Below, piece by piece: positions 13,675 through 20,893 of a DNA stretch of 21,403 nucleotides. The notes under the pieces were generated by a model. The model was not told where the DNA came from. It did no database searches and worked only from the letters and a program-made list of their open reading frames with translations. Each line of letters starts with the position of its first letter. The stretch's first letter is position 1. Both the position numbers and the translations under genes were made by a program. This stretch comes from Candidatus Krumholzibacteriota bacterium (GTDB taxonomy: Bacteria > Krumholzibacteriota > Krumholzibacteriia > Krumholzibacteriales > Krumholzibacteriaceae), in NCBI GenBank assembly GCA_030672805.1, contig DAOVFR010000012.1:1-21403 (forward strand), written 5' to 3'.

Positions 13675-15069
13675 TCAGTCCCGGTCCGTCCTGAAAGTCG
13701 AGACGATTGACTCAAGCATTTTCATGCTCCGCTCTTCCGCCGCTCGGTCGTTTCCCGTGTTGGCGGAAAACTTGATCGTGTAGAGCTTTCCGTTCCTGAC
13801 GATGACGGCCCACGTCCAGACCCCCCCGCCCATGTACCCGCTGTCTCTCTTGTAGGCCCACCTGCCGTACGACGCCGGCGCCTCTTCGTCCCCCACCAAG
13901 ATCCTCCGGGAACCCATGATCTGCATATCGTGAATGCCGTCCGCGGCGAGAAAACGGGCGACCCGGTCATGGACATCCTGGACGATCACCTCGCTTCGTA
14001 CGGTCGGCTGCCAGTTTACCTCTACCTCGAGGACCGTCTTGAACGATTCGCGTGACCAGCGGATCCGGCCGTTCTTCGCGCCTCCGCCGCCGTCGGCAAC
14101 GGTGAACTCGATCGGCATGTTCATGGTGAAACCGGGCTGCACGACGCGGAGCACTTCGCTGCGGAAGATCGCCTGCACGTTGAAGGGGAGAAGGTTCTCC
14201 TGGAGATAGCCCTCCGTGCCGGGGACCTTCACGTCGAACGCGGCATCGCCGACGGAAACGGAACCGCGTATCCGTTCGATGCAGAGTTCCCGGAGCGTCT
14301 CGATATACCGACTGTTCTCCCCGATCACTGACGCCCCGCAGACCTTCCCCTGCGCGGGTACTAGCCGGCGCAGCCTCATCTCCTCGAGCCTCCCCAGGGC
14401 TTCGAGCCAGCATTCCAGATCCGCACCCCCGTCACCGAGATTCGGATGGTACCCGTTCACGACCAGGCCGCCCGTGAAGGCAACCCTCTCCGCCGGCACG
14501 GAAACTACGCAGTCGCCCGCGGTATGCCCGGGGCCCAGGAACTCGAGGACCACCTCGACACGGCCGAGGTCGATCGAAAGCCTGTTCTCGAACGTGCTGT
14601 CGGGAAGCGCCAGATCGATATCCTTGAGTTCCGCGTAGACCTCCGGCCTCCTGTTCCTGTAATACTCCAGGTAGACGGGTGTGTTTTCTTCCAGGTCGCG
14701 GGCCGTCTCGACCCTGGCGATGATCCGCGCCCCCGCGTCCCTGAAAACGGCGTTTCCCCACGTGTGATCGGGATGGTAATGCGTGTTCACAAGGTAGCGC
14801 ACCGGGCAGTCCGTCACCGATCGTACCGCCTCGAGAAGCTCGTTCGCAAGATGCGGCGTGTACCGGGAATCGACGACCAGCACCGCCTCGCTTCCCACGA
14901 CGAACCCGCTGTTCGCCCCGAGCCCCTCCCACGCGGACGGGCCGGGTGCGATGAATGCATACACGTGCCCGGAAACCTTGACCAGCCCCGTTCCGTCGAT
15001 ATCGGGCTGCGAGCATCCGGCGCCGGACAGAAATACGCATAGAACCGCACAGTAAACGACAACCCTCAT
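13675..15069 (-). CDS. Metallo-beta-lactamase-fold lipoprotein with extra C-terminal domain and missing metal ligands
   Basis: This 464-residue protein has a signal peptide with a lipobox-like GAGC (Cys19). An MBL domain spans about 28-265: NTHYHPDHTWGN (His97, His99, Asp101, His102) and GPGHTAGD (His182). In active two-metal enzymes FTGD supplies a bridging Asp and PGHG a further His. Here these read FTGG (Gly201) and PAQG (Gln240), so the second site is damaged and the protein may bind one metal or be inactive. Residues about 290-464 form a separate alpha/beta domain (WAYKRDSGYMGGGVWTWAVIV ... SMKMLESIVSTF) resembling PsbP/DUF1795-like folds, a low-confidence match. The ATG at 15069 has GAGAGG about 10 bases upstream. 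It follows the glycosyltransferase gene by 35 bases and is probably co-transcribed. Substrate unknown; quinoprotein-relay or SoxH-like MBL proteins are the nearest recalled type. Confidence 0.85.
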   Translation of the reverse strand: MRVVVYCAVLCVFLSGAGCSQPDIDGTGLVKVSGHVYAFIAPGPSAWEGLGANSGFVVGSEAVLVVDSRYTPHLANELLEAVRSVTDCPVRYLVNTHYHPDHTWGNAVFRDAGARIIARVETARDLEENTPVYLEYYRNRRPEVYAELKDIDLALPDSTFENRLSIDLGRVEVVLEFLGPGHTAGDCVVSVPAERVAFTGGLVVNGYHPNLGDGGADLECWLEALGRLEEMRLRRLVPAQGKVCGASVIGENSRYIETLRELCIERIRGSVSVGDAAFDVKVPGTEGYLQENLLPFNVQAIFRSEVLRVVQPGFTMNMPIEFTVADGGGGAKNGRIRWSRESFKTVLEVEVNWQPTVRSEVIVQDVHDRVARFLAADGIHDMQIMGSRRILVGDEEAPASYGRWAYKRDSGYMGGGVWTWAVIVRNGKLYTIKFSANTGNDRAAEERSMKMLESIVSTFRTDRD

Positions 15070-15104
15070 GAGATGACTACCTCTCGCTTCCTGTCATTGA
15101 ATGC

Positions 15105-16664
15105 TTATTCACCGATTCCGAAGAGGACCAGTTCCCCCGCCCGGTACTTCATGTCGAGGTGAAAGGGAAATCCCTCTATCTGCCGTAATGCCAACATGTC
15201 GTCGGTGGACGAGAGAAAAAGTGCGTCCGGATCCTCCCTCAACCGCCGGGCAACTTCATCCGGTGTGCGAATGGGCCGATCGATCGACCTGTTCCCGTAG
15301 AAGAGGAGCCGTGCCGCCTGGAAGCGCCTGTGCTGGCGGAAGTTTGCCAGCTTCGTTCCCTCCTCGACCAACTCACGCGCCACGAAGGCGACCTCGTCGA
15401 TACGGTCGCCGCTGCTCCGGTGGAGCCTGAGCGGTGTGGCGGACAGCAGCAGGATCAGCAGGCAGAAGATCGCGATCATTGCCTGGTTGAACGACCAGAT
15501 CCTCCCGGCATTGAACGGGTGCACGCATTCCTCATTTCCGCCGCCCCCGGCCCGACCCCCGGCCCCGGCATCCATCCCGGATCCCGTCGCCCACCGGGCG
15601 ATCTCCCGTCCTGCGATGACCGCAAGGAGCGGCAGGACGACAAGGAGCTCCTCCAGCCTGAAAGGCCGGGTCAGCATTGTAATGACGAACAGGATCGCGG
15701 CGAACAGGATAAGTGCCGCGTCCTTCTCCCATGCCTGTTTACCGTTCCTGCTCAGTACGCCCGCAATCACTCTGATACATGCCGCAACGACCGGCACCGA
15801 CCACGGCAGGTTGCGCAGGAAACCCTCCCGCAGGGCTGCGGGCAAGCCGGCAAGACCCGCCCGTGAATGGCCGGCCAGGCCGAACAGCAGCGCCCAGAGC
15901 GGGTTCGCCCTGATCCCCGCCGGGTCCCGCGCCGACACCGGGAACAGCCAGAGGACTCCGGCGGCCAGCGCGGCGAATGTCACCAGCAGGAATACCGGAT
16001 CCCGCCAGAGAGAACGACGCTGCCTGTCGGCAATACATGCTATCAGGCCCGCCGGTATTACGATGACCGCCCCCGCACCCGCGCATAGGATGCCGCCCGC
16101 AATGCCGGCGCCCCAGCATGCATGGCCGACCCGGCGGGATGGAAGAAGGAACCACCCAAGGACGGCGAGACTCACGAAGAAGGTGAATGGCCCCGTCTCG
16201 TTTATGTGTGGCGCAAAACGCCCGAACAGGGGGCTCGCCGAGAGCACGATCGCCGAAAGCAGTCCGACGGCCCGCACGCAGTTGATCCACCCTTTGTGGG
16301 CCGGGTCGCGGGTTACCGTCACACCACCGAGGAGGTAGACGATGAAAAGCGTGGCGATCGAGAACAGGACGAATGGAAGGTGAGCGGCAACCTTGACAGT
16401 GCCGAACATTTTGAGAAAAAGGGCGGTTGTCCAGAGCGGCAGAGGCGCCCGGTCGTATACCGCCTCACCGTCGAAGTGCATCACCCGGAGGTCGCCCGTG
16501 ACGATGATCTCCCTGGCCGTCTCGGCCAGCACGGCCTCTTCGGACATGGAAAGTGTCCCTTCCCACGTCCCCCACACGGTGACGACCGCTATGGAGAGGA
16601 AAAAGAGCACGACGAGAAACGGGCCCTTGCCCTGTTCGCCGGCAAGAAAGGGAAGCTCTGCCAA
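15105..16664 (-). CDS. ArnT/PMT-like (GT39/GT83) integral membrane glycosyltransferase
   Basis: This 519-residue polytopic protein has the family's first periplasmic loop after helix 1 (about 14-34): SMSEEAVLAETAREIIVTGD and YDRAPLPLWTTALFLKMFG. These match the D/E-E-x-x-x-A-E-x-A-R-E-M and K-P-P-L-x-x-W pattern of ArnT and relatives, which move lipid-linked sugars onto acceptors outside the membrane. About nine to eleven hydrophobic helices follow, with a soluble C-terminal part (about 415-519). The acceptor cannot be told from sequence. I chose a TTG start at 16664 because GGGGG lies five to six bases upstream and no ATG precedes helix 1. A promoter at 16770-16798 leads into it, and the MBL-fold lipoprotein gene follows. 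A Gly-rich linker (GAGGRAGGGG) sits near residue 366. Confidence 0.85.
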   Translation of the reverse strand: MAELPFLAGEQGKGPFLVVLFFLSIAVVTVWGTWEGTLSMSEEAVLAETAREIIVTGDLRVMHFDGEAVYDRAPLPLWTTALFLKMFGTVKVAAHLPFVLFSIATLFIVYLLGGVTVTRDPAHKGWINCVRAVGLLSAIVLSASPLFGRFAPHINETGPFTFFVSLAVLGWFLLPSRRVGHACWGAGIAGGILCAGAGAVIVIPAGLIACIADRQRRSLWRDPVFLLVTFAALAAGVLWLFPVSARDPAGIRANPLWALLFGLAGHSRAGLAGLPAALREGFLRNLPWSVPVVAACIRVIAGVLSRNGKQAWEKDAALILFAAILFVITMLTRPFRLEELLVVLPLLAVIAGREIARWATGSGMDAGAGGRAGGGGNEECVHPFNAGRIWSFNQAMIAIFCLLILLLSATPLRLHRSSGDRIDEVAFVARELVEEGTKLANFRQHRRFQAARLLFYGNRSIDRPIRTPDEVARRLREDPDALFLSSTDDMLALRQIEGFPFHLDMKYRAGELVLFGIGE

Positions 16665-16769
16665 ACGGTCCCCCTTTCAAGGCCTCCGGCCCCGGCGTGT
16701 GTGCGCCCACCGCGCTTCCCGTGTCATCCTGCGCTGCCGGCGCACCGGTGCTGCCCAGATACGCGGTCC

Positions 16770-16798
16770 AGTATAAATCAGACGTGGGAAATATGCAA
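16770..16798 (-). promoter_or_regulatory. Putative promoter for the glycosyltransferase-MBL operon
   Basis: On the minus strand there is TTGCAT (16798-16793), a 17-base spacer, then TATACT (16775-16770). The -10 is strong and the -35 weak, which would fit activator dependence. Start near 16763, giving a leader of about 100 bases. Confidence 0.5.
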
Positions 16799-16802
16799 AG
16801 GG

Positions 16803-16826
16803 AAGATCGTTCCCTAAGATCGTTCC
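16803..16826. repeat. Tandem 11-bp direct repeat upstream of a weak -35
   Basis: AAGATCGTTCC occurs at 16803-16813 and again at 16816-16826 (13-base period), beginning four bases upstream of the -35 of the glycosyltransferase promoter. This is the usual place for an activator site. No known regulator is matched. Confidence 0.4.
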
Positions 16827-16849
16827 TCCCGTGCGGTCACGGCCTGTCG

Positions 16850-16887
16850 AAAAACGGGAGACCCCGTCTCCACGACGGGGGTCTCCC
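16850..16887 (-). terminator. Intrinsic terminator of the arsR-trxA operon
   Basis: On the minus strand GGGAGACC... (16887-16874) pairs with its complement (16868-16856) over about 13 bp with one bulged base. After one G a run of five U follows (16854-16850). Confidence 0.88.
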
Positions 16888-16908
16888 TTATCGTTCGGCC
16901 ATTGCCAA

Positions 16909-16940
16909 TTCCCGGACGGAGTGCTTCTCCCGTCCGGGAA
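16909..16940 (-). terminator. Additional hairpin after trxA
   Basis: An 11-bp stem (TTCCCGGACGG at 16909-16919 with CCGTCCGGGAA at 16930-16940) lies 20 bases past the trxA stop and before the U-tract terminator. It has no U-run itself and may protect the 3' end of the message. Confidence 0.55.
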
Positions 16941-16959
16941 CAAGTATCCGGCCGGAAAA

Positions 16960-17289
16960 TTACGCCAGCGCCTTGTCGATGAACTCCTTGAGCATTCCCT
17001 TCGGCGCGGCGCCGACCAACGAATCGAACTCCTCGCCGCCCTTGAAGAGCTTGAGTGTCGGGATCCCCATGATACCGTACTTCACCGCAATTGCCTGGCC
17101 CTCGTCTGTGTTTACCTTGGCAAACTTGATCCTGTCCCCGTACTCGCCCGCCAGCTCCTCGATGATCGGGCCGATTATCAGGCAGGGACCGCACCACGGA
17201 GCCCAGAAGTCGACCAGGACGGGGACATCCGATTCCAGGACCTCATTCTGGAAATCGGCCTCTGCCACATGTAACACGTTATCGCTCAT
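16960..17289 (-). CDS. trxA: Thioredoxin
   Basis: This 109-residue cytosolic thiol-disulfide reductant has the full family signature: VLVDFWAPWCGPC with the redox pair Cys33/Cys36, the buried Asp27 in LVDFWA, FAKVNTDE, and the cis-Pro77 in GIPTLKLF. Length is standard. AAGGAG lies seven bases before the ATG at 17289. This ribosome site and the start lie inside the end of the arsR gene (11-base overlap), so translation is probably coupled. The pairing with an ArsR-family regulator carrying four cysteines suggests redox or metal control of this copy. A two-hairpin terminator follows. Confidence 0.96.
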   Translation of the reverse strand: MSDNVLHVAEADFQNEVLESDVPVLVDFWAPWCGPCLIIGPIIEELAGEYGDRIKFAKVNTDEGQAIAVKYGIMGIPTLKLFKGGEEFDSLVGAAPKGMLKEFIDKALA

Positions 17290-17644
17290 TTCTGCTCCTT
17301 GTATGCTTCGGTTTTCCGCTTCCGCAACGGCTGAGACAGTTCAACATAAACACTACGTTTTTCTCGTTCAAGCTGTAATATGTGTTCGGAACCTCCTTCC
17401 TCCTCTTTACGATATTGTTCAGTCGCAGATTCCTGAGCTGCTGGGATACAAGCGACTGCTTGAGCCCTGACAGCTCGCAAAGCTCCGAAACGCTCCACTC
17501 CCCGCAGGTGAGAATGTTGACAAGACGCAGCCGTGCCGGGTTCGCCAGTGCCTTGAGCACCTCGGCTAACCGCTCTATCTCGCCGTCCGGCAGGGGGGCG
17601 GTTTTTCTCATCGTTCGTTTCGCATTCACCATTTTCTTGCTCAT
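17279..17644 (-). CDS. ArsR-family winged-helix regulator, possible thiol sensor
   Basis: This 121-residue dimeric repressor type has the winged-helix core EVLKALANPARLRLVNIL (28-45), SVSELCELSGLKQSLVSQQLRNL (51-73) and a wing with RRKEVPNTYYSL (81-92). Cysteines are at 47, 56, 103 and 107. Cys56 sits in the SELCEL helix where metal-binding ArsR proteins often carry ligands. The Cys103/Cys107 pair is near the C-terminal helix used by sulfane-sulfur sensors such as SqrR/BigR. Metal versus persulfide sensing is undecided. It precedes trxA with an 11-base overlap. ATG 17644 has no ribosome site, but a consensus promoter ends nine bases upstream, so the message would be essentially leaderless. 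ATG 17632 is an alternative start. An AT-rich palindrome at the start may be the autoregulatory operator. Confidence 0.92.
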   Translation of the reverse strand: MSKKMVNAKRTMRKTAPLPDGEIERLAEVLKALANPARLRLVNILTCGEWSVSELCELSGLKQSLVSQQLRNLRLNNIVKRRKEVPNTYYSLNEKNVVFMLNCLSRCGSGKPKHTRSRNER

Positions 17645-17682
17645 AATAATATTATTATATTATGATATCTAAATATTGTCAA
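17645..17682 (-). promoter_or_regulatory. Consensus sigma70 promoter of arsR-trxA with overlapping palindromes
   Basis: On the minus strand there is a perfect TTGACA (17682-17677), a 17-base spacer and a perfect TATAAT (17659-17654). The palindrome AATAATATTATT (17645-17656) overlaps the -10 and the predicted start near 17647; GATATC (17664-17669) lies in the spacer. This layout fits repression by the ArsR product. The leader would be only two or three bases long. Confidence 0.85.
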
Positions 17683-17791
17683 CGGAAAAATGAATTGCCC
17701 GCAACCGATATAATATACATTCTGTTATACTTGTCCGAAGCGGCATTGCCGTATTACGCTCGTACGGGTGTTTCAACGCAAGAGGTGCATC

Positions 17792-18754
17792 GTGCCGATA
17801 CGTCTCTTCATCACCATCGACACCGAAGAAGACCTGTGGGGCGACTACAGCCGGAGCGAGATTCACGTCGAGAATGTATCGCGCATTCCACGGCTCCAAA
17901 CCCTGTTCGACCGTTTCGGCGCCATTCCGACCTACCTTGTCAACTGGCCCGTCGTTACGAACGAGAACGCCTGCCGCATGATCCGAAACATTCATGAGAA
18001 GGGGCGCTGCGAGATCGGCGCACACTGCCACCCATGGAACACCCCTCCCTTCGCAGAGGAGATCAGCGGACGGAACACGATGCTGTGCAACCTGCCGGAA
18101 GAGCTCGTGAGAAAGAAGATGGAAAACCTTCACGAGGCAATCATCGGTCGCTTCGGATTTGCCCCCGTGTGCTTTCGGGCCGGCAGATGGGGCATGGGCG
18201 GGGGTGCCGCACGGTGTATCGAAGATCTCGAATACAAGGTCGACTCTTCGGTCACACCTTTCATCGACTGGTCGAAACACGAAGGACCCGACTATTCCGA
18301 AGCTCCGGCGCTCACGTACCGTTTCGCCCCCGGTGATTTCCCACGGGAGAGCCCGGGCGGCAGCCTGCTCGAGGTGCCCGCGACGATCGGATTTCTTCAA
18401 CACAACTTCAGCTCATGCTTCGCCGTCAGAAAGAGGTTCCTGCGCGGGGCTCTTTCCAGGTACCATGTTATCGGCATCCTGGACAGGCTCGGGGTGAACA
18501 GCTTCCGCTTGCTGTCACCGGAGACCAACAGCTCCAGCGACATGATCCGGCTGGCGGGGAACTTCATCAGAACGGGACACCGCTTCTTGAATATGTTCTT
18601 CCATTCGAGCACGCTCCTGCCCGGCGCGACGCCGTTCGTGCAAAACGAAACACAGCTCGAATCATTCCTGAAGAATATCGAGCGCTTTCTCGAGTTCGCC
18701 TCGGACAGCGGCTTCGAATACGCGCCGCTGTCGAGCGCGTTGGAGATGGAGTAA
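17792..18754 (+). CDS. Polysaccharide deacetylase-like protein
   Basis: The predicted protein is 320 residues and of the NodB-homology fold, variant WalW/cell-wall type. Motif 1 reads FITIDTEEDLWG (6-17, Asp10 and the acidic run). Motif 2 is EIGAHCHPWNTPP (His78, His80) in place of the usual H-x-x-x-H. Motif 3 is CFRAGRWGMG (Arg129), then VDSSVTP (Asp151), and motif 5 is FFHSST (His271). It likely removes acyl groups from an envelope or exopolysaccharide sugar; the substrate is unknown. No signal peptide is seen, so it may act in the cytoplasm on precursors. GTG 17792 is chosen because AGAGG lies six bases upstream. The upstream region has a TATAAT (17709-17714) without a good -35. Its stop overlaps the next start (TAATG), a coupled pair with the GNAT protein. 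Confidence 0.87.
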   Translation: MPIRLFITIDTEEDLWGDYSRSEIHVENVSRIPRLQTLFDRFGAIPTYLVNWPVVTNENACRMIRNIHEKGRCEIGAHCHPWNTPPFAEEISGRNTMLCNLPEELVRKKMENLHEAIIGRFGFAPVCFRAGRWGMGGGAARCIEDLEYKVDSSVTPFIDWSKHEGPDYSEAPALTYRFAPGDFPRESPGGSLLEVPATIGFLQHNFSSCFAVRKRFLRGALSRYHVIGILDRLGVNSFRLLSPETNSSSDMIRLAGNFIRTGHRFLNMFFHSSTLLPGATPFVQNETQLESFLKNIERFLEFASDSGFEYAPLSSALEME

Positions 18755-19794
18755 TGAGCGATCCGAACGGGAAGATGCGGGAATACCGGCCCGGTGATGA
18801 AGAGAGCATTCTCGCCCTCTTCAACCGCGTCTTCGATGCGAATAGAACGATGCGGCGATGGCGGTGGCAGTTCATCGATCATGTCCAGGGAAAGGGCTGG
18901 ATCACACTCGCCGAAGCCGATGATGAAATCATCGGTCAGTACTGTATGATGCGAAACCATCTGAACTTCAGGGGACGCGAGGTCTGCGCCGGCCAGTCGT
19001 GTGATACGATGGTCCGGCACGACCAGCGCGGCAAGGGATGGTTCGCGAGACTGGCCGAGGCCAACTACACACACGCGGCCGGCATGGGGCTAAAAGCGGT
19101 ATTCGGCTTTCCAAACCGTCTTTCATATCCGGTTTTCATGAGAGACATCTCGTGGCGCCGAATAACCAGGCTGAAATGCTACTATTACCGGATCGGCTTT
19201 CGAAAGATCTGGGGAGCGCTGCCGGACCGTGTGTACAAACTGCTTCTCGGACGCTACCTGAAATCGAAACTCGCCGGACTTCGATCCTCACTCAAAGGGG
19301 CGGCGATCGTTACAACGAAGACCGCGCCCGAGGATATCGAGGGGCTCCTCGAAGAAGTGCGGAGCCGCGAAGTGCTATCGGCATGGAAGGATCTGAAGTA
19401 CCTGAAATGGAGATACGAGAACCACCCCGAATTTCGTTATACGTTCCACGTGCTCACCATGCGGGGAAGGCCCGAGTGCCTCGTTATAACCAAGCATGCG
19501 GGCGGACGTATTGCCGTCTGTGACGTGCTTCACAGAACGAAGAACGTTCCGGAAGCCGCATTCCTCCTGCTTCACGCCACGCTTTACCATGTTGCTTCGT
19601 GTGCACAGGTGATCTCTTTTTGCGGACACGACGACGGTTTCTTCGATTCCGTGTTTGCCCGATGCGGATATCATGCGCGGCATTCGGAAAGCTTCGTTTT
19701 CTGCGGCCGCGTTTTCAGCGATGCGGCACTCGAGGAAAGATTCTTCGATCCGAACAACTGGACGGTCGCTTACGGCGATATCGATGTGTCGTGA
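18754..19794 (+). CDS. GNAT-family acyltransferase with two GNAT-like halves
   Basis: This 346-residue protein has in its N-terminal half (about 8-165) a GNAT acetyl-CoA signature: ALFNRVFDANRTMRRWRWQF, then VRHDQRGKGWFARLAEANY where Q91-R-G-K-G95 forms the pyrophosphate loop. The C-terminal half (about 185-335) looks like a second, degenerate GNAT lobe, with LKYLKWRYENHPEFRYTFHV and AAFLLLHATLYHVASCAQVI. Proteins of this shape are common in polysaccharide and sugar-modification clusters. Translation starts at ATG 18754, whose A is the last base of the deacetylase stop, so the two are translated together. The pair suggests opposite acyl editing (removal and addition) on the same glycan; this is inference. 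Longer frames starting inside the deacetylase gene are rejected. Confidence 0.85.
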   Translation: MSDPNGKMREYRPGDEESILALFNRVFDANRTMRRWRWQFIDHVQGKGWITLAEADDEIIGQYCMMRNHLNFRGREVCAGQSCDTMVRHDQRGKGWFARLAEANYTHAAGMGLKAVFGFPNRLSYPVFMRDISWRRITRLKCYYYRIGFRKIWGALPDRVYKLLLGRYLKSKLAGLRSSLKGAAIVTTKTAPEDIEGLLEEVRSREVLSAWKDLKYLKWRYENHPEFRYTFHVLTMRGRPECLVITKHAGGRIAVCDVLHRTKNVPEAAFLLLHATLYHVASCAQVISFCGHDDGFFDSVFARCGYHARHSESFVFCGRVFSDAALEERFFDPNNWTVAYGDIDVS

Positions 19795-19816
19795 TTAAAT
19801 GACGGCCCCTTTAATC

Positions 19817-19880
19817 TTGACACCGCCACGTTATAACCCCTAGTGTCGAGATACAGTGAGCGTTTCCGAGGTTTTCCGAG
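19817..19880 (+). promoter_or_regulatory. Weak promoter candidate and 8-bp direct repeat before dapA
   Basis: A perfect TTGACA (19817-19822) is followed after 18 bases only by a poor -10 (TAGTGT, 19841-19846). TTTCCGAG is repeated at 19863-19870 and 19873-19880 (10-base period). The 114-base gap shows no lysine-riboswitch features that I can recognise; it is too short for one. Confidence 0.3.
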
Positions 19881-19908
19881 AGGGTTGTGAGACAAGGAGG
19901 CAGGGGCA

Positions 19909-20799
19909 ATGATGAAAGGACTATATATCGCGCTGGTTACACCGTTCAAAAAGGACGGGAGCCTCAATGAAGACAAATTGAGGGAGCTCGTCAGGTTTCA
20001 CGTCGACGCCGGCACGGATGGACTCATCCCCTGCGCCACGACGAGCGAGAACCCCACATACACGTGGGAAGAGCATTTCAGGATCATCGAGATCGCCGTC
20101 GAGGAGGCAGCCGGGAAGCTCAAGATCGTCCCCGGCTGCGGCACGAACTCTACGGCGCGTTCGATCGAAAACGTCCACAAGGCCCGCGAGCTCGGCGCGG
20201 ACGGCGCCATGGTCGTAACCCCGTACTACAACAAACCGACACAGGAAGGCCTCTACGCTCATTTCACGAAGATCGCCGACGAGGGGCTGCCGCTGATGCT
20301 CTACAACGTACCGGGCAGGACAGGGACCAACATGCAGCCGGCAACCGTTGCCCGTCTTGCAAAGCACGATATGATCGTCGCCGTCAAGGAAGCGAGCGGC
20401 AGCATCGAGCAGATGTCCGAGATCATCAGGCTTTGCGGGGACGATTTCTCCCTTCTCTCGGGGGACGACCCCATCACCTTCCCGATCCTTGCGATAGGCG
20501 GGAAAGGTGTCGTGAGCGTCGTCGGGAACATCGTGCCGAAGGACATTCTGGCGATGATCGCCGCTTACGAACAGGGCAAGTACGACGAGGCCCGAACGTG
20601 GCATTACAAACTGCTGCCGCTCGGCAGGGCAATGTTCATCGAGACGAACCCGATGCCTGTCAAGGAAGCAATGAACATGCTCGGCTGGGAGGTCGGCGAC
20701 GTCCGTCTTCCGCTTGTCAGGATGCTTCCGGAAAACCGGCAGAAACTCGGAAAGGCCCTCGACGCCTACGGACTGAAGAAGGAAAAGGTTCGGGTCTAA
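19909..20799 (+). CDS. dapA: 4-hydroxy-tetrahydrodipicolinate synthase
   Basis: It condenses pyruvate with aspartate semialdehyde, the entry step to diaminopimelate and lysine. The predicted protein is 296 residues, a standard length. Schiff-base Lys160 lies in IVAVKEASG, catalytic Tyr132 in MLYNVPGRTG, with Arg137 and Thr44/Thr45 also present. YYNKP (106-110) and NPMPVKEAM near the end are typical. The usual G-T-T-G-E segment reads A-T-T-S-E (43-47), replacing both glycines, within CATTSENPTYTW. Class I aldolase relatives differ in this loop, so a related pyruvate aldolase is the alternative. The downstream dapB makes DapA much more likely. AAGGAGG lies eight to nine bases before ATG 19909; ATG 19912 is a possible second start. 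Confidence 0.93.
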   Translation: MMKGLYIALVTPFKKDGSLNEDKLRELVRFHVDAGTDGLIPCATTSENPTYTWEEHFRIIEIAVEEAAGKLKIVPGCGTNSTARSIENVHKARELGADGAMVVTPYYNKPTQEGLYAHFTKIADEGLPLMLYNVPGRTGTNMQPATVARLAKHDMIVAVKEASGSIEQMSEIIRLCGDDFSLLSGDDPITFPILAIGGKGVVSVVGNIVPKDILAMIAAYEQGKYDEARTWHYKLLPLGRAMFIETNPMPVKEAMNMLGWEVGDVRLPLVRMLPENRQKLGKALDAYGLKKEKVRV

Positions 20800-20837
20800 C
20801 GGGATCCGGCCGTTCACCATAGAGCTACAGGGAATCG

Positions 20838-20872
20838 TTCGGCCGGGTTTCCAACGCGGGAAACCGGCCGAA
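20838..20872 (+). other. Hairpin in the dapA-dapB gap
   Basis: TTCGGCCGGGTTTCC (20838-20852) pairs with GGAAACCGGCCGAA (20859-20872) over 14 bp with one bulged G and a six-base loop. It ends about 10 bases before the dapB ribosome site (AAGGAG) and has no U-run. Transcript processing or tuning of dapB expression is plausible. Confidence 0.55.
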
Positions 20873-20893
20873 TCACAATAGAAGGAGATCGCG

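Noticed and set aside
17645..17735. AT-rich island as a sign of horizontal transfer or an origin
   Set aside because: The AT content is explained by the divergent promoter region and operator palindromes. No DnaA boxes or integrase scars are seen.
19801..19908. Lysine riboswitch before dapA
   Set aside because: The 114-base gap is too short for the lysine riboswitch and I see none of its conserved elements.
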